Assembly (NCBI RefSeq): GCF_031834595.1
Contig: NZ_CP115541.1
Coordinates: 2,288,501 to 2,352,500, forward strand
Length of the DNA stretch: 64,000 nt
Direction: 5' to 3'
From: Stenotrophomonas oahuensis
Lineage (GTDB): Bacteria; Pseudomonadota; Gammaproteobacteria; Xanthomonadales; Xanthomonadaceae
The notes beneath the pieces were generated by a model, which did not search any database, was not told the origin of the DNA, and saw nothing but the letters and a program-made list of their open reading frames with translations. The position numbers were made by a program, and so were the translations under genes. Of this stretch, positions 31,457 to 42,198 are shown piece after piece; the stretch's first letter is position 1, and every line of letters starts with the position of its first letter.

Positions 31457-33820
31457 ATGAAATCCCCCCTTACCCTGCTCACGCTGGCGATCGCCGCCAG
31501 CCTGGCCTCACCCGCCTACGCTGATGCTGCGGCCGTCGACAGCACCCTGGACACCATCCAGGTGACCGAGACGCGCAAGCAATCCAACAACCAGAATGTC
31601 ACCACGCTCTCGGCCAGCGACCTGCGTCAGCAGGGCGCGCAGAGCATGGAAGACGCCATCCGCTACGTGCCCGGCGTGGAGATGGTGGATCTGGGCCGCG
31701 CCGGCTTCAACGGCTTCAACATCCGTGGCCTGGAAGGCGACCGCGTCTCCATCACCCTGGATGGCCTGAGCTTCCCGCAGAGCATGGATCCGGGCACCTA
31801 CCAGCCGTACGAGTTCTTCCGCTCCGGTCGCGGCAGCGTCGATCTGGAAGCGGTGAAGACCGTGGAGATCATCAAGGGGGCCGATGCGATCACCGCCGGC
31901 AGCGGCGCACTCAGCGGCGCGGTGATGTTCACCACCAAGGACCCGGCGGACTTCCTGAAGGCGAGCGGCAATGACAGCTTCGGCTCGGTGAAGTACGGCT
32001 ACACCGGCTCCAGCGACGAGAACATGGGCTCGCTCACCCTGGCCAACCGGGCCGGCCGCTTCGAATCGCTGCTGGTCTACACCAAGCGCAAGGGCCACGA
32101 GACCGAGTCCTGGTACGACAGCACCGACGTCCTGCTCGGCCCGGGCCGCCGCACGCCGGATCCGGTTGATCGCGACAGCGACAACGTGCTGCTCAAGCTC
32201 AACTTCCTGGCCACCGGCAACCAGACCCTGGGCGTGATCTACGAACGCGCCCGCGCCACCAATGACGTCGACAACTGGACCCGCAGCGACGGCGTGGGTT
32301 CGTACTACTTCCGCAGCGCCGAAGACCGCAGCGACCGCGACCGCTACGGCCTGAAATACACCCTGCGTGCCGGCAACGTGCTGTTCGACAGCCTGGACGC
32401 CACCGCCGATTACCAGAAGAACTACATCCAGGGCCAGACCAACGTGCAGGTGGCCAACGGCACCGCCGCGACCTATGGCACCCGCTGCTCGGTCAATGCG
32501 CCGTGCTCGCGGCAGGAAGACCGCTGGGATACCCAGAAGCGCCAGCGCGTCGCCCTGGATTTCGACAAGAGCGTCGAAACCGGCAGCGTCCGCCACGACA
32601 TCGTCTACGGTGCAGCCTGGCAGCAGGCGAAGATTCACTGGAACTCCGTGGATTCGCGCTGGGGCAATGATGGCAGCCTGTTCACCCGCGACACTGATCC
32701 GTCGCTGTGGCCGGACACCCGCGAAACCAACCTGACCGCCTACGTGCGTGACCGCGTCCGCCTGCTGGACGATCGCCTCAGCCTCACCGGCGGCCTGCGC
32801 TATGACCGCTACAAGTACACGCCGGAAACCTCGGTTGGCGGCAACGGCCAGTCCGGTTATGAAGACGGCGGCGACAGCGTCGGTGTGTCGAAGTTCTCTT
32901 CGCCCACCTGGAACCTCGGTGCCGAGTTCAAGTTCACCGACACCCAGTCGCTGTGGGTGCAGGGCGGTCGTGGTTTCCGTGCCCCCGGCGTGAACGACAT
33001 GTACGGCACCTCGTCCACCACCGAGGTGACCCGCGTCTCCGACGGTGCCACCGTGACCGTGCCCGATGGCCGAAGCAACCCGAACCTGGAGGCCGAACGC
33101 AGCCTCAACCTGGAACTGGGCTGGCGCTTCCAGGGTGACCGCCTGCGCGCGGGACTCTCGGTGTTCCGCGACAAGTACAGCAACTTCATTGACACCGCGC
33201 AGTTCGTCGGTGACCCGAATACCCAGTACAGCACCACCGTCCGTGGCGTTACCACCGTCACCAACGGCTACGTCTACACCATGCCGATCAACCGCGGCGA
33301 AGTGGAAGTAAAGGGCGTGGAGGCCGAAGGCATATGGCTGCTGGCCGATGACTGGCTGGCGCGCCTGGCGTATTCCTATAACGAGGGCACCGACAACGAC
33401 GATGAGCCGCTGGCCAGCATCATCCCGGCCAAGGCCGTCGGTGGCCTGACCTACAACGCACCGTCGCGGAAGTGGAGTGTCACCGCCAACGTCACCCATC
33501 AGCAGCGCAAGGATCCCTCCGACTACGGCCGCAGCGTGACCAATGGCAGCTACGGCGAGGAAGTGGTGCCGGTGTATGCCTACAAGGCGCGCGAATACAC
33601 CCTGCTGGACGTGTTCGGCAGCTACGCGATCACGTCGCGGCTGCAGCTGACCGCCGGTGTGTACAACGTGTTCGACAAGGAATACTACCTGTGGAACCGC
33701 GTGCGTACTGCCGGTGCAGGCACCGCCGTGTTCCAGGGGGCGACCAGTCCGGAAGGCATCGGCCGCTGGTCGCAGCCGGGGCGTAATGTGCGCTTTACGG
33801 TGAGCTACGACTTCCTGTAA
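31457..33820 (+). CDS. TonB-dependent haem/haemoglobin-type receptor
   Basis: A 787-aa outer-membrane receptor. It has a signal peptide (MKSPLTLLTLAIAASLASPA), a TonB box region (LDTIQVTETR), a plug with MEDAIRYVPGVEM and VKTVEIIKGADAITAGSGAL, and a barrel carrying GFRAPGVNDMY and NPNLEAERSLNLELG. The last two correspond to the FRAP/NPNL signature of haem and haemoglobin receptors. A bidirectional terminator follows the stop. The Fur-type promoter lies two genes upstream; I see no second Fur box immediately before this gene, so read-through from 29.4 kb is the likely source of iron control. Haem as substrate is probable but not certain. Confidence 0.9.
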   Translation: MKSPLTLLTLAIAASLASPAYADAAAVDSTLDTIQVTETRKQSNNQNVTTLSASDLRQQGAQSMEDAIRYVPGVEMVDLGRAGFNGFNIRGLEGDRVSITLDGLSFPQSMDPGTYQPYEFFRSGRGSVDLEAVKTVEIIKGADAITAGSGALSGAVMFTTKDPADFLKASGNDSFGSVKYGYTGSSDENMGSLTLANRAGRFESLLVYTKRKGHETESWYDSTDVLLGPGRRTPDPVDRDSDNVLLKLNFLATGNQTLGVIYERARATNDVDNWTRSDGVGSYYFRSAEDRSDRDRYGLKYTLRAGNVLFDSLDATADYQKNYIQGQTNVQVANGTAATYGTRCSVNAPCSRQEDRWDTQKRQRVALDFDKSVETGSVRHDIVYGAAWQQAKIHWNSVDSRWGNDGSLFTRDTDPSLWPDTRETNLTAYVRDRVRLLDDRLSLTGGLRYDRYKYTPETSVGGNGQSGYEDGGDSVGVSKFSSPTWNLGAEFKFTDTQSLWVQGGRGFRAPGVNDMYGTSSTTEVTRVSDGATVTVPDGRSNPNLEAERSLNLELGWRFQGDRLRAGLSVFRDKYSNFIDTAQFVGDPNTQYSTTVRGVTTVTNGYVYTMPINRGEVEVKGVEAEGIWLLADDWLARLAYSYNEGTDNDDEPLASIIPAKAVGGLTYNAPSRKWSVTANVTHQQRKDPSDYGRSVTNGSYGEEVVPVYAYKAREYTLLDVFGSYAITSRLQLTAGVYNVFDKEYYLWNRVRTAGAGTAVFQGATSPEGIGRWSQPGRNVRFTVSYDFL

Positions 33821-33837
33821 TTGCTCGATGACCAAAC

Positions 33838-33866
33838 AAAAAGGGCGACGCAATGCGTCGCCCTTT
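33838..33866. terminator. Bidirectional intrinsic terminator
   Basis: AAAAAGGGCGACGC, loop AAT, GCGTCGCCCTTTT: a perfect GC-rich stem with A and T runs on both sides, located between the convergent TonB receptor and rhlE genes. Confidence 0.93.
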
Positions 33867-33884
33867 TCATTCATTCCGCTCGGA

Positions 33885-35303
<1,419 letters not shown>

Positions 35304-35535
35304 CGGTGGAAAGCTCCAAAAGCAAAGTAACGCCGGGCCGGTTGGCCAGACGCGCGGCAGATCGTGTGATCGGCTGACTCGGAGCGTTCCCGTGAACCGC
35401 GCTGCGAGGAGTAGGGTGCAGCCAACGCGGTGCGCAGGCTGGACTGCAAGACGAATGGCGTCGGAGTGGGGGCGGGCGAGGGGTCGAAACCCGGTTCGCC
35501 GGCGATCCCGAAGGGAAACGGACGGCCGCTGCAGA
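35304..35535 (-). promoter_or_regulatory. Predicted long 5' leader of rhlE
   Basis: The 391-bp gap between rhlE and the fumarylacetoacetate hydrolase gene holds no gene. If the promoter at 35543-35571 is used, about 230 nt of this GC-rich sequence would be transcribed as the rhlE leader. Long leaders in RNA helicase genes often mediate self-regulation. I did not derive a specific fold. Confidence 0.45.
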
Positions 35536-35542
35536 CCGGCGG

Positions 35543-35571
35543 ATGATAGGACAAATTGTGCAGCACATCAA
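35543..35571 (-). promoter_or_regulatory. Sigma70-type promoter for rhlE
   Basis: On the minus strand, TTGATG (35566-35571) and TATCAT (35543-35548) are separated by exactly 17 bp, a near-consensus sigma70 promoter pointing at rhlE. Confidence 0.7.
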
Positions 35572-35628
35572 TTTTCCCATTCAGGTTCACCGCCCGGGAT
35601 CGTTTATGGTCCTTATGACGCATTGCGC

Positions 35629-35657
35629 CTTGGCTCCTGTGCGCATTTGGTTACACT
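35629..35657 (+). promoter_or_regulatory. Sigma70-type promoter for the fumarylacetoacetate hydrolase operon
   Basis: TTGGCT (35629-35634), a 17-bp spacer and TACACT (35652-35657), 38 bp before ATG 35695. It supports that start over longer upstream frames. Confidence 0.6.
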
Positions 35658-35694
35658 CGAAACCTATTTTTCTGCGTTCGACGGATATCCACCC

Positions 35695-36684
35695 ATGAAG
35701 CTTGGTTCTTTGAAGGAAGGCGGTCGCGACGGCACTCTGATCGTGGTCTCACGCGACCTGCGCCAGGGCGTGCGCGCCACCGGCATCGCGGCCACCCTGC
35801 AGGCCGCGCTGGAAGACTGGACCCACCTGGCCCCGCGCCTGAACGCCCTGTACGAGTCGCTCAATGACGGCAGCGCCGACGGCGTGTTCGACATCGACCT
35901 GCAGGCGCTGGCAGCGCCGTTGCCGCGTGCCTATGAATTCGTCGACGGCAGCGCCTACCTGCCGCACGTGGAGCGCGTGCGCCGCGCCCGTGGGGCGGAG
36001 GTGCCGGAGAGCTTCTACACCGACCCGCTGATGTACCAGGCCACCAGCGCCGGCTTCTACGGCCCGCGCGACGCAGTCAAGGTGGTCAGCGAGGAATACG
36101 GCATCGACCTGGAAGCCGAGCTGGTGGTCATCACTGACGACGTGCCGATGGCGGTCACCCCGGATCAGGCCGCCGGCCATATCCAGCTGGTCGGCCTGGT
36201 CAACGACGTGTCGCTGCGCAACCTGATTCCGGGTGAACTGGCCAAGGGCTTCGGCTTCCTGCAGTCCAAGCCGCGCTCGGCGCTGTCGCCGGTGTTCGTC
36301 ACCCCGGACGAGCTGGGCGAGGCCTGGCAGGACAGCAAGGTGCACCTGCCGCTGGTCACCCATATCAATGGCGAATGGTTCGGCGCGCCGGAAGCGGGCG
36401 TGGACATGCAGTTCAACTTCGCCCAGCTGGTCGCCCACGCCGCCAAGACCCGCCCGCTGGGTGCGGCCACCATCGTCGGTTCCGGCACCATCGCCAACGA
36501 GGACACCAGCAAAGGTGCTTCCTGCTTTGCCGAGCAGCGCACGGTGGAAACCCTGCGCGACGGCAAGCCGAGCACGCCGTTCATGTCGTTCGGCGACGTG
36601 GTCCGCATTGAAATGTTCGACGCCGCCGGCGACAGCATCTTCGGGGCGATCGAGCAGCGCATCGAGCAGGCGGCCCGGCCCTGA
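35695..36684 (+). CDS. Fumarylacetoacetate hydrolase family protein
   Basis: A 329-aa hydrolase beginning MKLGSLKEGGRDGTLIVVSRD. The FAH fold is recognisable from EYGIDLEAELVVITDDVP, VGLVNDVSLRNLIPGE, the metal site region SPVFVTPDELG, and IVGSGTIANED. The maiA gene starts 2 bases after its stop, so the pair catalyses the last two steps of tyrosine/homogentisate breakdown (maleylacetoacetate to fumarylacetoacetate to fumarate and acetoacetate). It is shorter than eukaryotic FAH, like many bacterial versions. The start is supported by the promoter 38 bp upstream. Confidence 0.92.
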   Translation: MKLGSLKEGGRDGTLIVVSRDLRQGVRATGIAATLQAALEDWTHLAPRLNALYESLNDGSADGVFDIDLQALAAPLPRAYEFVDGSAYLPHVERVRRARGAEVPESFYTDPLMYQATSAGFYGPRDAVKVVSEEYGIDLEAELVVITDDVPMAVTPDQAAGHIQLVGLVNDVSLRNLIPGELAKGFGFLQSKPRSALSPVFVTPDELGEAWQDSKVHLPLVTHINGEWFGAPEAGVDMQFNFAQLVAHAAKTRPLGAATIVGSGTIANEDTSKGASCFAEQRTVETLRDGKPSTPFMSFGDVVRIEMFDAAGDSIFGAIEQRIEQAARP

Positions 36685-36686
36685 GC

Positions 36687-37346
36687 ATGAGCGCTGAATC
36701 ACTCGAGCTGTTCAGTTACTGGCGTTCCAGCGCGGCCTACCGCGTACGTATCGGCCTGAACCTGAAGGACCTGCCGTACGACATCACTCCGGTGCACCTG
36801 GTTCGCGATGGTGGCCAGCAGCACAGTGAGGGATACGCGGCGCTGAACCCCCAGGAACTGGTGCCCACCCTGCGCCATGGCGAGCAGGTGCTGCACCAGT
36901 CGATGGCGATCCTGGAGTATCTGGACGAAGTGTTCGGCGGCCCCTCGCTGCTGCCGGACGACGCGGCCGGGCGGGCGCGGGTGCGTGCGCTGGCCCAGCT
37001 CGTGGCGTGCGACATCCATCCGCTGAACAACCTGCGGGTGATGCAGTTCTTCAGTGATACCTGGAATGTGCCGCAGGTCGAGCGCGAAGACTGGACCCGG
37101 CACTGGATCCAGCTCGGCTTCGAGGCGATGGAGCGGATGCTGGTGGAATCGGTGGAGACCGGGCGTTTCTGCCACGGTGACACGCCCACGCTGGCCGACT
37201 GCTGCCTGGTGCCGCAGCTGTACAACGCGCGACGCTTCAATGTGGACCTGGGGCCGTATCCGACCCTGGTGCGGATTGAAGCGGCCTGTATGGCGTTACC
37301 GGCGTTTGAAGCTGCAAAGCCGGAAAACCAGCCCGACGCGGTGTGA
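36687..37346 (+). CDS. maiA: Maleylacetoacetate isomerase (zeta-class glutathione transferase)
   Basis: A 219-aa zeta-class GST. It has an N-terminal thioredoxin-fold domain with YWRSSAAYRVRIGLNL and the glutathione-binding cis-Pro region (LNPQELVPTL; QSMAILEYLDE), and a C-terminal helical domain with DIHPLNNLRVM. The zeta signature is normally SSCxxR; here Ser14-Ser15 are kept but Cys16 is replaced by Ala, so catalysis must rely on the serines and glutathione. It isomerises maleylacetoacetate to fumarylacetoacetate and is coupled to the hydrolase gene. Confidence 0.92.
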   Translation: MSAESLELFSYWRSSAAYRVRIGLNLKDLPYDITPVHLVRDGGQQHSEGYAALNPQELVPTLRHGEQVLHQSMAILEYLDEVFGGPSLLPDDAAGRARVRALAQLVACDIHPLNNLRVMQFFSDTWNVPQVEREDWTRHWIQLGFEAMERMLVESVETGRFCHGDTPTLADCCLVPQLYNARRFNVDLGPYPTLVRIEAACMALPAFEAAKPENQPDAV

Positions 37347-37347
37347 G

Positions 37348-37373
37348 GGTATCGACCAACGGTCGATACCTAC
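37348..37373 (-). repeat. SMAG element between maiA and pilU
   Basis: Perfect hairpin with arms GGTATCGACC and GGTCGATACC, then CTAC, starting 2 bases after the maiA stop. Confidence 0.85.
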
Positions 37374-37400
37374 CATTTGTCGAACGTCCTGGACCGTCCG

Positions 37401-37425
37401 GTAGGTATCGACCGTTGGTCGATAC
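37401..37425 (+). repeat. SMAG element between maiA and pilU, inverted mate
   Basis: GTAG followed by arms GTATCGACC and GGTCGATAC around GTT. With the previous copy it forms a head-to-head pair in a convergent gap, a likely terminator. Confidence 0.85.
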
Positions 37426-37434
37426 CCCCGTAAA

Positions 37435-38565
37435 TCAGAACCCGTGCGTGATGCTCGCCGGGGTAGCCGCCGAATAATCCGCATACGGATCATGCTCGCC
37501 GCTGCCACCTTCGGACAGGCGGAACTTCAACGCCAGACCATCGCGCGAATCGGCCGCGCGCAGCGCCTCTTCCTGCTCGATGATGCCGCTCTTGGCCATG
37601 CGGAACAGGCACTGGTCGAAGCTTTCCATGCCTTCTTCCAGCGAGCTTTCCATCGCCGCCTTGATCTCGTGCACCTGGCCGCGGCGCAGCAGGTCGCGGA
37701 TCATCGGGGTGTTGATCAGCACTTCGGTCGCCGGCAGGCGGCGGCCGTCCTGACCCTTCACCAGACGCTGCGAGATGACCGCGCGCAGGTTCAGCGAGAG
37801 GTTCATCAGCACGTTGCGGTGCGCGCTTTCCGGGAAGAAGTTCAGGATGCGCTCGATGGTCTGGTCGGCATTGTTCGAGTGCAGCGTGGCCAGGCACAGG
37901 TGACCGGTTTCGGCGAACGCAATGGCCGCCTCCATGGTTTCCGCGTCCAGGATTTCGCCGATCAGGATCACGTCCGGTGCCTCACGCATCGCGTTCTTCA
38001 GCGCGTTGTGGAAGGCATGGGTGTCCAGGCCGACCTCGCGCTGGTTCACGATCGACATCTTGTGCTTGTGCAGGTACTCGATCGGGTCCTCGATGGTGAG
38101 GATGTGACCGGTGGTGGTGCTGTTGCGGTGGTCGATCATCGACGCCAGCGACGTGGACTTGCCCGAACCGGTCGAGCCCACCACCAGCACCAGCCCGCGC
38201 GGGGTCATGATGACGTCCTTCAGCACCTGCGGCAGATTCAGCTCTTCAATGCTGGGAATCTTGCTGCGGATGGCGCGGATGACCATGCCCACTTCGCCGC
38301 GCTGCTTGAACACGTTGACGCGGAAGCGCCCGGCGTCGGGCAGGGCGATGGCCATGTTGAGCTCCAGGTCGCGCTCGAATTGCGGCACCTGGCCCTCGTC
38401 CATCAACGAATAAGCGATTTTCTTGACCATGCCCGGCGGCAACCCGGTGTTGCCGAGCGGGTAGAGCTTGCCCTCGATCTTGATGTACACCGGGGCTCCG
38501 GTGGTCAAGAACATGTCCGAGGCGTTCTTTTCGGTCATCAGCTTCAGGAAATAGCCGATATCCAT
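37435..38565 (-). CDS. pilU: Type IV pilus retraction ATPase, PilU type
   Basis: A 376-aa PilT/PilU family ATPase. ATG 38565 begins MDIGYFLKLMTEKNASDMFL. Walker A is GSTGSGKST (residues 130-138). The Asp box (LTIEDPIEYLH), Walker B region (DVILIGEILDAETM, with Ile where PilT commonly has Arg-Glu-Ile-Arg) and the His box (ATLHSNNADQTIERIL) follow. The FFPESAHRNVLMNLSLNLRAVI segment and the length above 370 aa fit PilU rather than PilT. It assists pilus retraction for twitching. pilT is not in the window. Confidence 0.9.
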   Translation of the reverse strand: MDIGYFLKLMTEKNASDMFLTTGAPVYIKIEGKLYPLGNTGLPPGMVKKIAYSLMDEGQVPQFERDLELNMAIALPDAGRFRVNVFKQRGEVGMVIRAIRSKIPSIEELNLPQVLKDVIMTPRGLVLVVGSTGSGKSTSLASMIDHRNSTTTGHILTIEDPIEYLHKHKMSIVNQREVGLDTHAFHNALKNAMREAPDVILIGEILDAETMEAAIAFAETGHLCLATLHSNNADQTIERILNFFPESAHRNVLMNLSLNLRAVISQRLVKGQDGRRLPATEVLINTPMIRDLLRRGQVHEIKAAMESSLEEGMESFDQCLFRMAKSGIIEQEEALRAADSRDGLALKFRLSEGGSGEHDPYADYSAATPASITHGF

Positions 38566-38663
38566 GCGAAATCTTTCCCCAACAAACGGCTTCGTGCCAT
38601 TGCAAGCACGGCGCAGGCTTCCGACAATGGCCGTGCACAGACAACCTGGCAACGGCCCCCCCA

Positions 38664-39065
38664 ATGAATCGTAGCTTCGCACAAATACGACGTACCCCGG
38701 CAGTTTTCATCTCTGGATGCGTGATGGCGTGCGCATTCGCGCTGTCCGGACCGGTCCTGGCCCAGGACGGCGCGCTGGAGCTGGCCCAGGCCCGCCAGGC
38801 GGTGGACAAGGCCACCCAGGCCGACGCCGACCAGTACGCCCCGGACCTGATTGCCGTTGCGCGGCAAGGCCTGGAGCAGGCCCAGGCCGCCGCCGGCGAC
38901 CGCCGCGAGCGCAAGAACGTGCCCGTGCTTGCCGCCCGCGCGACCGTCGATGCCGACCTGGCCCGCGCCCGCAGCGAGGAGGCCACTGCCATGGCCCAGC
39001 TGCAACTGCACCGCAATGAAGTGACCCAGCTGGAACGCCAGCTGGCCACCCCGGAGGGCCGTTGA
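38664..39065 (+). CDS. DUF4398 family exported protein
   Basis: A 133-aa protein with an N-terminal export signal (hydrophobic stretch VFISGCVMACAFALSGPVLA, about residues 14-33). The mature part is helical and Ala/Gln/Arg-rich (LELAQARQAVDKATQADADQ), as in DUF4398 proteins. A cysteine in the signal (MACAF) is not in a clear lipobox. Its stop shares a base with the start of the next gene (TGATG), so the two envelope proteins are co-translated. Divergent from pilU across 98 bp. Confidence 0.82.
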   Translation: MNRSFAQIRRTPAVFISGCVMACAFALSGPVLAQDGALELAQARQAVDKATQADADQYAPDLIAVARQGLEQAQAAAGDRRERKNVPVLAARATVDADLARARSEEATAMAQLQLHRNEVTQLERQLATPEGR

Positions 39066-39961
39066 TGAAGACCGCCCTGCGCACCCCCGCCGCCCTGTTG
39101 CTGGCCGCCGGCCTGGCCCTGCCGCTGCTGGCCACCGCCGCCGAAGACCCGGCCGTGGCCCAGCTCAACCAGCGCCTGCTGGCCATCCAGGCCAATGCCA
39201 ACACCGCCGAACTGGCTCCGTATGAGCGCCTGCAGGCCCAGCAGGCCGTGGCCGATCTGGCCAAGGCCAAGCGCCGCGACGTCGACCAGGCCCGCTATCT
39301 GGCCGAGCGCCGGGTCGAAATCGCCGAAACCAGCGTGCGCACCGCCCTGGCCCAGCGCCAGTCCCGTGAGCTCGAACGCACCCGCAGCGACCTGCTGATC
39401 GAGGCCACCCGCCGCGAATCGCAGCGCATCCGCCAGGAGAACGAGCGCCTGCGCGTGCAGGCCCAGATCCAGGCCGAGGAAGCCGAGCGCCTGCGCCTGG
39501 CCGCGGAAAGCGAGACCCTGGCCCGCCAGGACGCCGAAACCGCGCTGACCAGCGTGGCCGGCAAGCAGAGCGCGCGGTTGAACGCCGCCCAGGCCAATGC
39601 CGCCAAGCTGGCCCGTGAGGAAGCCGAGCTGGTCTCCGGGGCCAAGCTGCCGGGGTCGAAGTTCGATAGCCGCGGCGAGGTGTTCACCTTCGCCGGTGAC
39701 GCCTTTGCCACCGGCCAGGCCGGGTTGTCGGGCGGGGCCAAGAGCCAGACCAAGGCCCTGGCCGAGTACCTGAACATCGGCAAGAAGGGCCGGGTGCGGA
39801 TCGAGGCCTATGACGCCGCCGCCGGCGTCGGCCAGAAGCGTGCCGAGGCGCTCCGCGATGCCCTGGTCGCGGCAGGCGTCAGCGCCAGCCGGTTCCAGGT
39901 CAGCGGCAAGAAGGCCGCCGCCACCAAGGCCCGCTCGGCCGAGGTGATCGTCGCCCCGTGA
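39065..39961 (+). CDS. OmpA-family protein with DUF4398-like coiled N-terminus
   Basis: A 298-aa exported protein with signal peptide (LLLAAGLALPLLATAA). A long helical coiled-coil region (about residues 55-190, rich in Glu, Arg, Gln and Ala) is followed by a C-terminal OmpA-like domain (about 200-298: FDSRGEVFTFAGDAFATGQA; LAEYLNIGKKGRVRIEAYDA; QKRAEALRDALVAAGV). The OmpA domain is probably peptidoglycan-binding, although the motif is not fully canonical. It forms a two-gene unit with the DUF4398 protein and could be an envelope spacer or stabiliser (inference). Confidence 0.85.
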   Translation: MKTALRTPAALLLAAGLALPLLATAAEDPAVAQLNQRLLAIQANANTAELAPYERLQAQQAVADLAKAKRRDVDQARYLAERRVEIAETSVRTALAQRQSRELERTRSDLLIEATRRESQRIRQENERLRVQAQIQAEEAERLRLAAESETLARQDAETALTSVAGKQSARLNAAQANAAKLAREEAELVSGAKLPGSKFDSRGEVFTFAGDAFATGQAGLSGGAKSQTKALAEYLNIGKKGRVRIEAYDAAAGVGQKRAEALRDALVAAGVSASRFQVSGKKAAATKARSAEVIVAP

Positions 39962-39970
39962 TGGATCCCG

Positions 39971-39996
39971 GGTCATGACCAACGGTCATGACCTAC
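39971..39996 (-). repeat. SMAG element after the OmpA-family gene
   Basis: Perfect hairpin with arms GGTCATGACC and GGTCATGACC (each arm its own reverse complement) around AAC, followed by CTAC, 9 bases after the stop. Confidence 0.8.
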
Positions 39997-40307
39997 CCTT
40001 AAACATTTGTTTTTGTTACCTTTTCGTTCAACTGCGCGTTCAGGCTGAACCTCGTCTGGCGCGTTCGGCCCATTTCAGATGAAACCCTTGAACCTGCCCG
40101 ACAGCAGGCGTAGGGTCGGTTGTCCGGGCAGCGATTCTGCTTCCCGGGCAACTGGAGGGCCGGGCCGATGTACCAGGCGCACGCACCACGGCAGTTCGAA
40201 GTCCGGATCCCCCGGGCGCTGCGTCAGGGTGCACCTGCGGTTTCGGTTGATGCCGGCTGCTCCTCCCAAAGCCACGCCCCGTGCCGCCAGGCCGGGGCGT
40301 CTTTGTT
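39997..40307 (+). ncRNA. Candidate small RNA ending in an intrinsic terminator
   Basis: This gap before the YdcH-like gene has no convincing coding frame but ends in a textbook terminator (40274-40307). Internal hairpins include TTCAG/CTGAA near 40040, CCGAC/GTCGG near 40099-40120, and a stem around 40118-40150 (TTGTCCGGGCAGC with GCTTCCCGGGCAA, imperfect). An AT-rich stretch at 40000-40030 could hold its promoter. I could not match it to 6S, RNase P, tmRNA or SRP RNA. It may instead be a long leader with a terminator attenuating the next gene. Exact 5' end unknown. Confidence 0.35.
40274..40307 (+). terminator. Intrinsic terminator
   Basis: ACGCCCCG (40274-40281) pairs with CGGGGCGT (40293-40300), followed by CTTTGTTT. 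It lies 30 bp before the start of the YdcH-like gene, whose promoter would have to lie within or after it, unless it is an attenuator. Confidence 0.8.
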
Positions 40308-40336
40308 TATGCGATACAAGCGATAGGAGGTTCATC

Positions 40337-40555
40337 ATGTTTGAAGGTCAGCCCCAGAGCGAGATCGATGCACGCCGCGAGCGTGACCCGGAATTCAGAA
40401 GGCTCTACGACACGCACAAGAAGTTGAACAAACAGTGCATGGACGCCGAGCTGGGCGTGCTCCCCGTAGGTGATCAAACCCTGGGCCAGATGAAGCGCGA
40501 GAAACTGCTGGCCAAGCAGAAGCTCGAACGCATGTACGCCTCCCCGCTCCATTAA
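40337..40555 (+). CDS. YdcH-like DUF465 small protein
   Basis: A 72-aa highly charged helical protein (MFEGQPQSEIDARRERD). The C-terminal half (LGQMKREKLLAKQKLERMY) matches the KKxKLxLKD-like helix of the YdcH/DUF465 family. ATG 40337 has a perfect TAGGAGG ribosome site, the strongest seen in the window. The longer in-frame opening is rejected. The function of the family is unknown. A terminator just upstream means it has its own promoter or is regulated by attenuation. Confidence 0.85.
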   Translation: MFEGQPQSEIDARRERDPEFRRLYDTHKKLNKQCMDAELGVLPVGDQTLGQMKREKLLAKQKLERMYASPLH

Positions 40556-40691
40556 CACCCACGTCCACGCCTACCGCCGCGGGCGGTGTCCGTCACCTCG
40601 TCGACGGGCACCGTCCGCGTCGTCTTTTCAGGGGCAGAATGTCGGATAATCGGGGGTCCGGCCGCATTGCGGCGCGAATTGATCTGACCCG

Positions 40692-42062
<1,371 letters not shown>

Positions 42063-42156
42063 GCGCACGTTGGCCACATTTGGGCCATGAATACGTGTTT
42101 ATCGGCGTCAAAAGCTGGTTAAGCTCCCGCTGATAGACTTTCGCTCCATTTGATTA

Positions 42157-42196
42157 TGGGAACCTTTGTATGGAGGTTCCCAACCGTTGGGAAACC
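42157..42196 (+). promoter_or_regulatory. Candidate switching hairpin leader before the metB-like gene
   Basis: TGGGAACCT (42157-42165) can pair perfectly with AGGTTCCCA (42174-42182). Alternatively the same GGTTCCCAA segment (42175-42183) can pair with TTGGGAAACC (42187-42196; one bulged A), which would occupy the ribosome-binding region, because ATG is at 42199. The two hairpins are mutually exclusive. This is the layout of a translational switch; the ligand or protein, if any, is unknown. Confidence 0.45.
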
Positions 42197-42198
42197 AC

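Noticed and set aside
39997..40310. Identity as 6S RNA, RNase P RNA, tmRNA or SRP RNA
   Set aside because: None of the conserved cores of these RNAs could be found and the gene context is wrong, so only a generic small RNA candidate is reported.
42063..42150. SAM or SAH riboswitch upstream of the metB-like gene
   Set aside because: The spacer is too short and lacks the conserved cores of known classes; only the two-hairpin switch is reported.
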